Assembly: GCA_027488855.1 (NCBI GenBank)
Contig: JAIYAV010000009.1
Coordinates: 1-33,198 of the forward strand
Source: Saprospiraceae bacterium
GTDB lineage: Bacteria > Bacteroidota > Bacteroidia > Chitinophagales > Saprospiraceae
Reading direction: 5' to 3'
DNA length: 33,198 bases
Below are positions 8,214-17,112 of this stretch, piece by piece; positions within the stretch are counted from its first letter, which is position 1, and each line of letters starts with the position of its first letter. The notes below the pieces were generated by a model, which searched no databases, was not told the origin of the DNA, and was given only the letters and a program-made list of their open reading frames with translations. The translations under genes were made by a program, and so were the position numbers.

Positions 8214-8861
8214 ATGGTTCGCACTTTTCTTTTTTTATTGCTAAGCTTTGTATTGCAGATTGCTTCTGGGCAGAGCTCTTCCACAATTGAAATTCTTATG
8301 GAGGATCAGATTTTTTTACCAGTCAAAAAAATCACCTATTCAGTTTCTGTCCGTAACAATTACGTATTGTCTGAAAGTATTGCACCGGATGATTTTGAAG
8401 CTATGCAAATAGCGCTTCAAAAGAAAAATACTGAATTGTTTGAACGCTACTTGGCAAACAAAAAACTGGTCTATCAAATTGTAGATGAAGAGCAATACAA
8501 TTTAAAGGAGCCTGAAGTTTCAAAGCCTTCTAAGGAGTATCTTTTCTATGCAAGGAACTTTGTAGAGCTTAACGAATTGTTGGAGGTGTTGAAAAAGTTG
8601 GATTTCTTGATTGGATTCGTCCGCGCCGTTGAATTTGCCCAGGTAGAAGAACATAAAGAAGAACTATGGAAAAAACTGTTCACTACTGCTGCGGAAAAGG
8701 CTACATATCGGGCCTCTTTAGCTGGCAAGAAAATGGGTAAACTATTGGAGTCAAGGGATGAAAAAATTGAAATCCAAAAGTTGAACGCGGACGAATTTCC
8801 TACGGATAGCGCCTCTGGTTTGATTAAAATGACTACAAGATTTCGGTTCGAGTTACTTTAA
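8214..8861 (+). CDS. SIMPL-like (DUF541-type) secreted protein
   Basis: The protein has 215 residues with a signal peptide (about 1-19, ending ASGQ). After it, KKITYSVSVRNNYVLSESIAPDDFEAM and a later helix TTAAEKATYRASLAGKKMGKLLES resemble the SIMPL/DUF541 fold, in which a long alpha-helix of the form A-x-x-K-A-x-x-x-A precedes a strand. Identity to the family is by pattern only. SIMPL proteins lie in the periplasm or outer membrane and their function is poorly defined. The gene starts 41 bases after the lectin and is AT-rich (22 of 60 bases G+C at 8521-8580), like the GH5 catalytic part that follows and unlike the other flanking genes. Confidence 0.6.
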   Translation: MVRTFLFLLLSFVLQIASGQSSSTIEILMEDQIFLPVKKITYSVSVRNNYVLSESIAPDDFEAMQIALQKKNTELFERYLANKKLVYQIVDEEQYNLKEPEVSKPSKEYLFYARNFVELNELLEVLKKLDFLIGFVRAVEFAQVEEHKEELWKKLFTTAAEKATYRASLAGKKMGKLLESRDEKIEIQKLNADEFPTDSASGLIKMTTRFRFELL

Positions 8862-8951
8862 GCGTAAAGCTATGGTTTCTGAGAGTTTAAATCGCATGTC
8901 AAGCTAAACTTGCGCGAAGTGTCTTTTCTTCATCATCTAAATGGTTAATCA

Positions 8952-10496
8952 ATGAAAAATACATATTTCTTTGCAAAGCATTTCTTATTACTTGCTTTTA
9001 TGCTTGGTGCATTTTTGAATGTAACCAACTTACATGGCCAATATTACCGGAATGGCAGGGCTATTGGCATTGGCCTAGTAATGCGCGGTTTTAATGTCAA
9101 TGTCGCAGATTGGGACAACCCCGGCAATAACGGCGCACACGGAGTTAGAACCATTCAAAACTATAATTTTAACAATAAAAAATCAAACACCATCCGGATT
9201 GTTTGGAAGCACAAAAACAAGAATGCAAATTTTAGAGATGCAGCTACACTTGGAGCATATATTGCCCATTGTGTTGTCCACAATACGGTTCCAATGGTTG
9301 AGCTACATGATTACACTGGATTTAACGTATCGTATAAGTTTGCAGAGCCAACACTTATGCCCGGGCGTGTTGAAAATGCAATGTTTTGGACCGGGCTATG
9401 GTGGTATAAAAACTCAGCAAGAATCCAGGCGGGTTTTAACAATGCAATGAGGGTATTAAACAAGCCAACATTAATTAAACCTTGGCAGAGTTATGCCATT
9501 CTCAACTTTGGCAATGAAATTGGCTCCATGAATCCACCTCAAAAGCAAAATCCTGCTAATGGTGAATTTTATGGAGGCCCAGCAATTCCATACAGTCAAT
9601 TAAATGATGCAATGACTAAATGGGCGAGTGCCCATATTACTAGATATAATTATGGTCCTGGGCTTGGGCTATTGACGCCTTTGCAACTGATCAGAAAAGT
9701 ATACAGGGGGATAATTGTAATTGATGCATTTGACTATGGGCAAAATCCAAATTCCATATACAATCATCAGGCAGCCTTGTTGAGGGCCGATCCACAATTG
9801 GCTTTTTCGATACATACTTATGGGGATTGGGCAACTGGAGCTACTGGTGGGAAGTATGATCCAAAGCAACATATAAATACGTTTGCGGGCCAGGTATATC
9901 CAGTGATTCTCGGAGAAATAGCTCCTAGCTTCCGAAATGGTGCCAATATTGACGAAGCAACTATTCTGACAACCTGTAAAGAAAAAAATATCGGCTGGTT
10001 GGCTTGGGTATTTTGGGGTGAAGGCGAAATGCCCGCTCAATTAAACTTGGTAGGTCCGACATCAACAACAGGCCCTGTAAACTATCAGCTTACCACATGG
10101 GGAAAAACTATATTTGGAGGCACAGGAGGTACAATGACAGACTGGAGACCTAAGATCACTCTAGGTCCATTATTAAAAGAATCAGAAATACCTACTGAAT
10201 TGTCAACATCCCCCGCCCCCAAACTCGAAGTCACCGTAGGCGACCTCACGGCCAAGCTCTTCCCCAACCCCACGGGAGGCGCTTTCAACCTGGAGTTCAA
10301 CAGTCCAGCGGAAGACAACATCGAGGTGGCAGTGTACGACCTCAAGGGCAGCCGCCTCAAACAGTACAAGCAGGGCGTGGTGACCGGTGAAAACCGCCTG
10401 GAACTAATGGCACCGGATCAGCCAGGGGTGTATGTGGTACAGGCGCTCACGGACACAGGAAAACGTTTTGCGAGCACATTGGTGGTTAGCGAATAA
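8952..10496 (+). CDS. secreted GH5-family glycoside hydrolase (beta-mannanase-like) with T9SS sorting domain
   Basis: The protein has 514 residues with an N-terminal signal (about 1-30). The catalytic part (about 35-390) follows the GH5 plan and recalls the GH5 subfamily 8 mannanases: MRGFNV (44-49), TIRIVW with Arg82, VELHD with His119, LNFGNEIG with acid/base Glu189, SIHTYG with His288, VILGEIA with nucleophile Glu322 and WLAWVFWGEGE (349-359). Those motifs fit a retaining beta-1,4-mannanase, though an endoglucanase cannot be excluded. Residues about 425-514 (KLFPNPTGGAFNLEF... FASTLVVSE) are a T9SS sorting domain, so it is secreted or held at the surface. The first 1.2 kb is AT-rich (22 of 60 G+C at 9121-9180), while the sorting-domain end is GC-rich (37 of 60 at 10201-10260). 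This suggests a domain joined from different sources. Confidence 0.85.
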   Translation: MKNTYFFAKHFLLLAFMLGAFLNVTNLHGQYYRNGRAIGIGLVMRGFNVNVADWDNPGNNGAHGVRTIQNYNFNNKKSNTIRIVWKHKNKNANFRDAATLGAYIAHCVVHNTVPMVELHDYTGFNVSYKFAEPTLMPGRVENAMFWTGLWWYKNSARIQAGFNNAMRVLNKPTLIKPWQSYAILNFGNEIGSMNPPQKQNPANGEFYGGPAIPYSQLNDAMTKWASAHITRYNYGPGLGLLTPLQLIRKVYRGIIVIDAFDYGQNPNSIYNHQAALLRADPQLAFSIHTYGDWATGATGGKYDPKQHINTFAGQVYPVILGEIAPSFRNGANIDEATILTTCKEKNIGWLAWVFWGEGEMPAQLNLVGPTSTTGPVNYQLTTWGKTIFGGTGGTMTDWRPKITLGPLLKESEIPTELSTSPAPKLEVTVGDLTAKLFPNPTGGAFNLEFNSPAEDNIEVAVYDLKGSRLKQYKQGVVTGENRLELMAPDQPGVYVVQALTDTGKRFASTLVVSE

Positions 10497-10502
10497 ACAA
10501 GA

Positions 10503-10532
10503 GGTAGAGACGCGAAGAATCGCGTCTCTACC
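10503..10532. repeat. GTAGAGACG-type palindromic repeat, possible terminator
   Basis: GGTAGAGACGCG (10503-10514) pairs perfectly with CGCGTCTCTACC (10521-10532) over a 6-base loop. The same GTAGAGACG edge recurs in the palindromes at 28975-29060, so it is a dispersed family. It follows the GH5 stop by 6 bases and could end that transcript, although no T-run follows. The rest of the gap to the regulator shows nothing else clear. Confidence 0.6.
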
Positions 10533-10671
10533 CAAACAATTTAGCGTACATTTAACTACTTTGAGACCAATCCAGGCGGGATCGCTGGGCTGTTTTTCAC
10601 AAACGCTCACTGATCCTTTGCCTGTTTTATCAACAACCAATGCTACCACAAACTGCAACTGTAATTTAGCG

Positions 10672-13600
10672 ATGATGCGAACAAGATTTTTTCTCCTGAT
10701 TGTATGCTTGGCGCTGCATGTACTCCGCTCTTCTGCGCAAGCGCCCTCCTTCCAGCGTTTGTCCGAAGAATTGGTGGTATCCAATGTTGCGGTTACGGTG
10801 ACTTACGAAGACACCAAGGGTTTTCTCTGGATTGGCACCTGGAATGGCCTCTACCGCTTTGATGGCTACACCCTCAAAAAATACAAACTGACCATCTCTT
10901 CGCCAGAGGAAATCAAGGGCGAAAAAATCATTTCGCTCTTTGAGGACAAGGATGGTTTCCTCTGGATCGGTACCGAAAACACCGGGCTGTACAAACTCGA
11001 CCGCCACACGGAGCAAATTACAGTATACCAGACCAAGGGCAAAAATGGCTTGCCCAACAATAAAATATCGACTATTTTTCAGGATGAACTGGGCCATATT
11101 TGGGTGGGCACCGTATCCTGTGTGGCCCGACTCAACAAAGATGGCTCTTTCTACTGCCAAACTTATCCCAATCCTACGACTGAAACAAATGGCTTCACCC
11201 GTGCTCGTGATGGGGCCTACTGGCTGGCAACCACCAATAGCCTCTTCCGGGGGGTACTCAGTCCCAAAGGGCGCATGTCCTGGACACCCATCAGCGTGGA
11301 GCCACCGGGGCTGAACTACTACCTCGAAAAGGAGGCGCACAATACCATTTATGGACTCAAGGAAGACCCCAAAAAGGCCAATGTATTTTGGATGGGTTCA
11401 AAACGAGGCTTGAAGCGACTCGACTACAACAAGCGCCAAGTGGAGCACATTGCCGCTTCGCCACAGGGCCTGAGCAACAACATTGTCACCAGCATTATTT
11501 TTTGTAAAAAAACACAATTGTCTGGCTTCTTTATTGGAACCGACAATGGCCTGAATTACTACAACCCCGATAAAAAAACCTTTGTTCAATACCATCACCA
11601 ACCCCAGGTATACAACAGTTTGCCTGCCGACAATGTCATTCACCTGAGTGAGGATCGGGTGGGACAAGTTTGGATTGGTACCACCCGCGGCATTTGTAAA
11701 ATGCTTTTTTCCAACACCCCCTTCAAGCGCCTGCACTTGCCCCAGGATGCCAACATCAATAGCCTCAGCGCTGCCCAAGGACGCCTGTGGGCAGGTAGTT
11801 ATGGCCAAGGTTTATTTGAACTGATCCCGAATGGCGATGAAATCACCTACCGTCATCATTCTCTGGGTGGGGCCAGTGATTTTATTTATGCCATTCATGC
11901 CGATTCCAAAGGGAAAATATGGGCAGCTACCCGTGGCGAGGGCATATACGTACTGGATGCCTCCAACCCCAAACAGTACCAGCACTTCAATACCGACAAT
12001 GGCCTGAGCCACAATTACATCATGTCGGTATGGCAAGATGAGCAAGGGGTGACCTGGATCGGCTCCTGGGCGGGCGGGCTCAACCGGCATGACCCCCATA
12101 CCAATACCATCAGCAGTTATCGGAAACTGCCGAACTCGGATATCGACCTGGATAAATTCCCGATTGTACTCATTTTTGATTACAGAAACAAACAGGGGCA
12201 ACAAATACTCTGCTTGGGTACTCGTGGCGGAGGTATATTGGAAATTGCACTGGACAAAAAAGGAAAGCCACTAAAAGTGTTGCGGCGGCACCTGCACCAC
12301 CCCTCTATTGCCAGCACCATCTCCAGCAATTTCATCAACTGCTGTCGGCGGGATGTATTTGGTCGGTGGTGGATTGGTACCGAAGATGGACTCAACCTTT
12401 GGAATCAGCAGGCAGGCACCTTCAAACGTTTCTTCCAGGCCGATGGGCTCCCCGACGACATCATCCAGTCTATCTCCGAAGATGATAATGGCAACCTCTG
12501 GGTGGCCTCCACCAAAGGCGTGAGCCGCTTTGTGCCCGGCAAAAACAAGCCCGATCAGTGTCGCATTTTTGATACCAAGGATGGCCTGCCCTCCAATTAC
12601 TTCAATGCCAATGCGGCTTGTTTTGTCCGGGATCGGTACCTATTTATGGGCAGCAACAGCGGGGTGTTGTATTTTCAGCCCCACAAAATCCGCAATAACC
12701 CCATTGCCCCCAATGTGGAATTGGTGGACTTTCGCTTGTTCAACCGCACCTTGAAGGTAGGCGAAGCGGTCAACAACAGGGTCATTCTCCCTCGCAATAT
12801 CGGCAAGCTGGATCAGCTGGTGCTCCGTCACAGTGACAATCAATTTTCCATTGAATTTGCGGGTTTGCATTTGTCCGAACCGGATAAAAACCTGTACAAA
12901 TACCGCCTGATCGGATTCAACGACAATTGGATCACCACGAGTGCCAAGGAGCGTCTGGCCCATTACAGCAACTTGCCCCACGGTCGTTATACCTTCGAGG
13001 TGACATCGGCCAACAACGACGGGCTTTGGGCTAAAAAACCTGCCCGATTACAAATTCGCGTACTGCCTCCCTTATGGCTATCCTGGTGGGCATACCTGAT
13101 TTATGCCCTCGCCATCGCAGCGGCCATTTGGCTCTTTCGCCATGCCATTTTGATTCGGGAAAAATTGCGCAACCAGGTACGCATGGAGACTTTCAAACGG
13201 GAAAAAACCGAGGAGTTGGGGCAGATGAAAATGCACTTTTTTACCAATATTTCGCATGAACTGCGCACGCCACTGACCCTCTTGTTGTCGCCCCTTGAAG
13301 GTTTGATCAAAGAAAGCGACCCAGGCTCTTCCAACTACGAAATTTTCAACCTGATGCAACGCAACGCCGAGCGACTGAAGAACATGATCAACCAGTTGCT
13401 CGAATTTCGCAAAATCGAGGAAGGCTTGTCCCGCATCGAAGTGGAAGAAACCGAGTTGGTACATTTTTTCAAAAACTCCGCGATCGCGTTTCGCGAATTG
13501 TTCCAACACCAAAATGTGCATTTCTCGTACCTGAATACGCAGCCCAGAATCATGGCCTGGATAGATCGGGACATGCTGGAAAAAGTGTTGTTCAATTTAT

Positions 13601-14802
13601 TGTCCAATGCGTACAAATATTCAGAAACGGGCGGAAATGTAGAGCTCAAGCTCAGCAGTACGGACAAAGCCATTGTGTTCTCTGTAACGGATACAGGGGT
13701 GGGGATTGCGCCAGATGAATTGCCCCATATCTTCGAGCAGTTTTATCGGGCGCCTTCGGCCAATAAGGGCAACCGCCGCCAGGGTACAGGCATTGGTTTA
13801 GCCTTGGTCAAAAGTATTGTAGAACTACACCAGGGCCAGATTACGGTTGAAAGTGAGCTGGGCAAAGGCTCGATATTCATGGTCAGTATCCCTACTGGAA
13901 ATGCTCATTTTCAGCCCGATGTGATCAAAATTGGCTCCTCTGCCGAGCCATTGCCATTGGAAGCATCTCTGGATGAGGTGGCTACCATGGAGGCAATCGA
14001 AAAATCAGACAAACCAGTACTATTGGTGGTGGAAGACAACGCGGACATTCGTCGATTCATACAGCACAACCTGAAGGAAACCTATGCCATTATTGAAGCC
14101 GAAAATGGTGCTGAAGGCTGGGAGAAAATTCAGAAATACATCCCCGATATCATTCTGAGTGACGTGGTAATGCCAGAAATGGATGGCTTTGAGCTCTGCC
14201 GTAAAGTCAAAGGCAAGGAAGCAACAGCGCATATCCCGGTGATCCTGCTATCGGCGCGTTCTTCACAGATGTACCTCACTGAGGGCTTCGATACTGGTGC
14301 GGACGACTACATGCCCAAACCCTTTAGTGTGGAACTACTGCAAGTCCGCATCCGCAACCTCTTGGGCAATCGCGAACGCTTGCAACGACATTTTGATCAG
14401 CATTTTACCAGCAAACCCAGCATTGAGCTCTCGCCTGCCGAGTTGGACATCACCCACCTGGACAAGCAGTTTTTGGACAAATGTATTGCGCTGATTGAGA
14501 AAAACATGGACGATCCCGAGTACTCCGTGGAGCAGATGAGCCATGAACTGTTTGTGAGCCGAATGCAGTTTTACCGCAAAATCAAAGCCCTAACCGGAGA
14601 TACCCCCAGTGGCTTCATGCGTACCATTCGCCTCAAGCGAGCGGCACAGTTGCTGGGAAAAGGCTACTCGGTGGCTGAGGCAACGTATCAGGTTGGGTTT
14701 CAGGATTTGCGGTATTTTCGGGAGCATTTCAAGAAGCAGTTTGGGGTCAATCCTTCGGAGTTCGCGCAGCAGTCTTCGTCTTCAGCAATGGGTGCTGAAT
14801 AG
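10672..14802 (+). CDS. hybrid two-component system sensor/regulator (HTCS)
   Basis: The protein has 1376 residues from the ATG at 10672 (a second ATG follows at once at 10675). The open frame reaches back to 10432, but the signal peptide (RTRFFLLIVCLALHVLRSSAQ) sets the start. Residues about 25-740 form two beta-propellers of Reg_prop repeats (recurrent G-x-L/I-W-I/V-G-T). A Y_Y_Y domain (about 740-800) and one membrane helix (about 802-825) follow. The kinase shows FFTNISHELRTPL with His862 and an N box near 974. The receiver (about 1115-1230) has Asp1164 (ILSDVVMPEMDG) and the PKPF lysine. An AraC-type DNA-binding domain ends it (about 1270-1370). In Bacteroidota these proteins bind oligosaccharides in the periplasm and activate the linked polysaccharide locus; mannan fragments are the likely signal here, by inference from neighbours. 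Confidence 0.95.
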   Translation: MMRTRFFLLIVCLALHVLRSSAQAPSFQRLSEELVVSNVAVTVTYEDTKGFLWIGTWNGLYRFDGYTLKKYKLTISSPEEIKGEKIISLFEDKDGFLWIGTENTGLYKLDRHTEQITVYQTKGKNGLPNNKISTIFQDELGHIWVGTVSCVARLNKDGSFYCQTYPNPTTETNGFTRARDGAYWLATTNSLFRGVLSPKGRMSWTPISVEPPGLNYYLEKEAHNTIYGLKEDPKKANVFWMGSKRGLKRLDYNKRQVEHIAASPQGLSNNIVTSIIFCKKTQLSGFFIGTDNGLNYYNPDKKTFVQYHHQPQVYNSLPADNVIHLSEDRVGQVWIGTTRGICKMLFSNTPFKRLHLPQDANINSLSAAQGRLWAGSYGQGLFELIPNGDEITYRHHSLGGASDFIYAIHADSKGKIWAATRGEGIYVLDASNPKQYQHFNTDNGLSHNYIMSVWQDEQGVTWIGSWAGGLNRHDPHTNTISSYRKLPNSDIDLDKFPIVLIFDYRNKQGQQILCLGTRGGGILEIALDKKGKPLKVLRRHLHHPSIASTISSNFINCCRRDVFGRWWIGTEDGLNLWNQQAGTFKRFFQADGLPDDIIQSISEDDNGNLWVASTKGVSRFVPGKNKPDQCRIFDTKDGLPSNYFNANAACFVRDRYLFMGSNSGVLYFQPHKIRNNPIAPNVELVDFRLFNRTLKVGEAVNNRVILPRNIGKLDQLVLRHSDNQFSIEFAGLHLSEPDKNLYKYRLIGFNDNWITTSAKERLAHYSNLPHGRYTFEVTSANNDGLWAKKPARLQIRVLPPLWLSWWAYLIYALAIAAAIWLFRHAILIREKLRNQVRMETFKREKTEELGQMKMHFFTNISHELRTPLTLLLSPLEGLIKESDPGSSNYEIFNLMQRNAERLKNMINQLLEFRKIEEGLSRIEVEETELVHFFKNSAIAFRELFQHQNVHFSYLNTQPRIMAWIDRDMLEKVLFNLLSNAYKYSETGGNVELKLSSTDKAIVFSVTDTGVGIAPDELPHIFEQFYRAPSANKGNRRQGTGIGLALVKSIVELHQGQITVESELGKGSIFMVSIPTGNAHFQPDVIKIGSSAEPLPLEASLDEVATMEAIEKSDKPVLLVVEDNADIRRFIQHNLKETYAIIEAENGAEGWEKIQKYIPDIILSDVVMPEMDGFELCRKVKGKEATAHIPVILLSARSSQMYLTEGFDTGADDYMPKPFSVELLQVRIRNLLGNRERLQRHFDQHFTSKPSIELSPAELDITHLDKQFLDKCIALIEKNMDDPEYSVEQMSHELFVSRMQFYRKIKALTGDTPSGFMRTIRLKRAAQLLGKGYSVAEATYQVGFQDLRYFREHFKKQFGVNPSEFAQQSSSSAMGAE

Positions 14803-14996
14803 GGTTGATGGAATGGTAATTCCCGTGTTTCGTAAATACGCAACAGGTTCGGTGTAAATAACCGAATACCAGTGGGCATTGTAAAATGATACCAATCTCC
14901 CTTAAAGTTGATTATACAGCGAAAAAATATATAATCATACTTGTGAATGTGGCCTGGTACTTAGTTTGACAAAGCTCATCTTGCGAAAAAGCAATT

Positions 14997-15875
14997 ATGA
15001 AAACATACAAATTCAAGAGCAGCCTTTCTCGAGAGATTGAAATAGTTGATCTGGCCGATCAGTATCGAAAAGCTCGTGCGGTCATTACTCAGCCACATCG
15101 GGCTGAATTTTATCACATTATTTGGTTTCAGGAGGGCACATCTACTCACTTGGTCGATTTCACACAGGTACACATAGCACCCAATACGCTACTTTTTCTG
15201 GACAAAGACGTCGTCCATGCCTTCAGCAATACGGTGGCTGCTACGGGAGTAGTCATCCTTTTCACCGAACCGTTTTTTTATCAGTCGGATTTAGACTTCA
15301 AATATTTGAAAAACAATGCGTTATTCAGGGATTCTGCTGCCCTTGTTCAGTTAGACGCCGATGCCCCTACCCAAGTGCTTACTACCTTAATGGAAATGAT
15401 CCAAGATGAGTACCGAAAGCCCCAAGACCAGTTTCAAAAGCAAATTCTGCAAAACTACCTACACAACTTTTTGATGCTCAACGAAAGAATCCATCTGACA
15501 AATGAGGCAGGAACATTCAATACCGGCATAGATTGGGATTACCTTATCGCTTTTAAACGTTTACTCAATGAACATTTCAGTGTAGAAAAACAAGTGGCTT
15601 TTTACGCAAAAAAACTAAACATCAGTGAAAAAAGACTAAGCCTAGCCAGTAAAAAAATTATAGGCAAAACGCCCAAAGAGCTCATCATTGAACGGGTGCT
15701 GCTTGAATCCAAAAGGCTTTTGGTCAATACCAACATTACCATCAAAGAAATCGCTTTTGAACTGGGGTTTGATGAGCCCGGAAATTTCAATAAATACTTC
15801 AAAAAGTACACGGCTAAAACGCCCCTAGAATTTAGAGACAGCATTTTGAGCTCGGGCAATTCCCTGAATAAATAA
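14997..15875 (+). CDS. AraC-family transcriptional regulator
   Basis: The protein has 292 residues. The N-terminal half looks like a cupin-type ligand domain (HIIWFQEGTSTHLVDF, then APNTLLFLDKDVVHAF). The C-terminal half (about 185-285) is an AraC/XylS DNA-binding domain with two helix-turn-helix units, seen in QVAFYAKKLNISEKRLSLASKK and the signature IKEIAFELGFDEPGNFNKYFKKYTAKTPLEFR. It lies between the HTCS and the SusC operon, so it may regulate sugar genes or the opposite-strand SnoaL-like gene. No target site could be identified. The 194-base gap before it shows only a weak 6-bp hairpin and no confident promoter. Confidence 0.9.
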   Translation: MKTYKFKSSLSREIEIVDLADQYRKARAVITQPHRAEFYHIIWFQEGTSTHLVDFTQVHIAPNTLLFLDKDVVHAFSNTVAATGVVILFTEPFFYQSDLDFKYLKNNALFRDSAALVQLDADAPTQVLTTLMEMIQDEYRKPQDQFQKQILQNYLHNFLMLNERIHLTNEAGTFNTGIDWDYLIAFKRLLNEHFSVEKQVAFYAKKLNISEKRLSLASKKIIGKTPKELIIERVLLESKRLLVNTNITIKEIAFELGFDEPGNFNKYFKKYTAKTPLEFRDSILSSGNSLNK

Positions 15876-15879
15876 TGTA

Positions 15880-15913
15880 TGTACTGTACTCCGACCCGAC
15901 GGAGTACAGTACA
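15880..15913. terminator. bidirectional hairpin between convergent genes
   Basis: TGTACTGTACTCCG (15880-15893) pairs perfectly with CGGAGTACAGTACA (15900-15913) over a 6-base loop. It sits exactly between the AraC-family gene ending at 15875 and the minus-strand gene ending at 15924. There is no long T-run on either side, but position and stem strength favour a terminator. Confidence 0.65.
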
Positions 15914-15923
15914 ATAAACGAAC

Positions 15924-16691
15924 CTAAAATTTACCATTGGCGTTTTTCCAATCGGCTTGCGCTGGAATGGGTTCGATAATGTCCCAGTGCTCCACAATCA
16001 ACCCTTGCTCCAGGCGAAACAAATCGTAAAAGGCAACATGATCTCCTGTTCCAAATTTACCTTCGCTCATCGTAAGTACAAAATTGCCCTCTCCCAAAAC
16101 CTTGTGTACCTTATCATAAATCATCACCAGATTATTGGCTGCAAAATACTGTAGCGCTGCACCTAACCCGTCCAGACCATCGGCAATTCCCGAGTTGTGC
16201 TGCAAATACTTACTGGCATTTAGGTAGTTTGTCAATAGCTCTGCTTTCCCATCCTGCAACACATCTTTTACAAAGTTGGCTACCACCTGTTTGTTGTCAG
16301 CCGTTTTGTCCAAATCCTCTATGCTTGCTGGCCCATCAAATTGGGTGCGTCCACTGGGATTGGGGGGAGTGATCTCAGCAAGATTGTCCCAATGTTCGAC
16401 AATCAGCCCATCCTCAAATCTGAAGACATCAAAACCAGCTTTGGGGCCAAAAAAATCGTATTTGGTGTGCAAAAACACGTAATCACCATCTTCACAGGCT
16501 CGAATCACTTCCGCTTTGAATCCTCCCGCCGGAGCATTGGCTACCACTGCTCCAAAGCCAGCCAAGCCATCGCCTACGGCTAGGTTGTGCTGAATGTATT
16601 TTTCGGGATTGATGTACCCAATGGGTTCGGGACTGCCAGTTTGGAGGCTCTCGATGAGGGCAATGGCTTTTTCTTTGTTGGACAAATGCAT
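15924..16691 (-). CDS. tandem SnoaL-like (NTF2-fold) protein
   Basis: The protein has 255 residues, no signal peptide, and is probably cytoplasmic. Two similar halves are visible. Each holds a YI/LQHN segment (IQHNLAVGDGLAGFGA and LQHNSGIADGLDGLGA), a middle strand region, and an identical GLIVEHWD near its end. This matches SnoaL-like/NTF2-fold proteins, which include polyketide cyclases and small hydrolases or isomerases, here duplicated and fused. The substrate is unknown. The gene is convergent with the AraC-family regulator and divergent from the SusC operon. A good promoter lies just upstream. Confidence 0.8.
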   Translation of the reverse strand: MHLSNKEKAIALIESLQTGSPEPIGYINPEKYIQHNLAVGDGLAGFGAVVANAPAGGFKAEVIRACEDGDYVFLHTKYDFFGPKAGFDVFRFEDGLIVEHWDNLAEITPPNPSGRTQFDGPASIEDLDKTADNKQVVANFVKDVLQDGKAELLTNYLNASKYLQHNSGIADGLDGLGAALQYFAANNLVMIYDKVHKVLGEGNFVLTMSEGKFGTGDHVAFYDLFRLEQGLIVEHWDIIEPIPAQADWKNANGKF

Positions 16692-16730
16692 CTTGCTTCC
16701 GGTTTTAATTTACAAATGAAATTACGGCTG

Positions 16731-16760
16731 CAAATGTATAGGCAGGTCAAGCGATACAAA
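16731..16760 (-). promoter_or_regulatory. Bacteroidota-type promoter for the SnoaL-like gene
   Basis: On the minus strand, TACATTTG (16731-16738) matches the -7 consensus TAnnTTTG exactly. TTTG (16757-16760) lies 18 bases further upstream and fits the -33 element, close to the usual 19-21 base spacing. Transcription would begin near 16724 and leave a leader of about 30 bases before the start codon at 16691. Confidence 0.6.
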
Positions 16761-17112
16761 ATGTAAAAAACAGCCTTTATGGGGTAAGTTTGGGGTTTCA
16801 CAGGTCTTTTTTTATGCTTCTAGGTCGTTCATACATATTAGTGAGTGTAACTTGAACCGAGTAGCTGCATCAGCTTCGCGGTTTTTTGTAGCTATTTTGT
16901 GTCTTTTTAATTTATTGAAAATCAAAATATTATTACAATTCACACATTTGCCCACCCCATCTGATACATTACTCCACCCTTCTTTTTTTGCCAAGCATGC
17001 ACTTTTGGGTGTCAGTTGTTGCACAATTGTTTGGGCAAACCGCCTCATGCTTTTGCGAATGATTGGCGAGCAAATAGTTTTTCGAAATTTTTATCCAAAA
17101 CTCATTCAGATT
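16761..17112. other. intergenic region upstream of SusC
   Basis: A stretch of about 350 bases that should hold the promoter and the HTCS site for the SusC operon. The SusC frame is open through much of it, but that part encodes no signal peptide and is AT-rich, so I treat it as non-coding. I found no exact -7/-33 pair and no clear direct repeat. Confidence 0.5.

Noticed and set aside
10432-10671. N-terminal extension of the HTCS frame
   Set aside because: The extension overlaps the GH5 3' end and the palindrome at 10503, and puts about 80 residues of odd composition before a clear signal peptide.
14848-14866. Terminator after the HTCS gene
   Set aside because: The TTCGGT/ACCGAA stem is only 6 bases with no T-run, too weak to call.
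16852-17112. N-terminal extension of the SusC frame
   Set aside because: The segment is AT-rich and lies before a well-formed signal peptide starting at 17113; it most likely holds the operon's control region.
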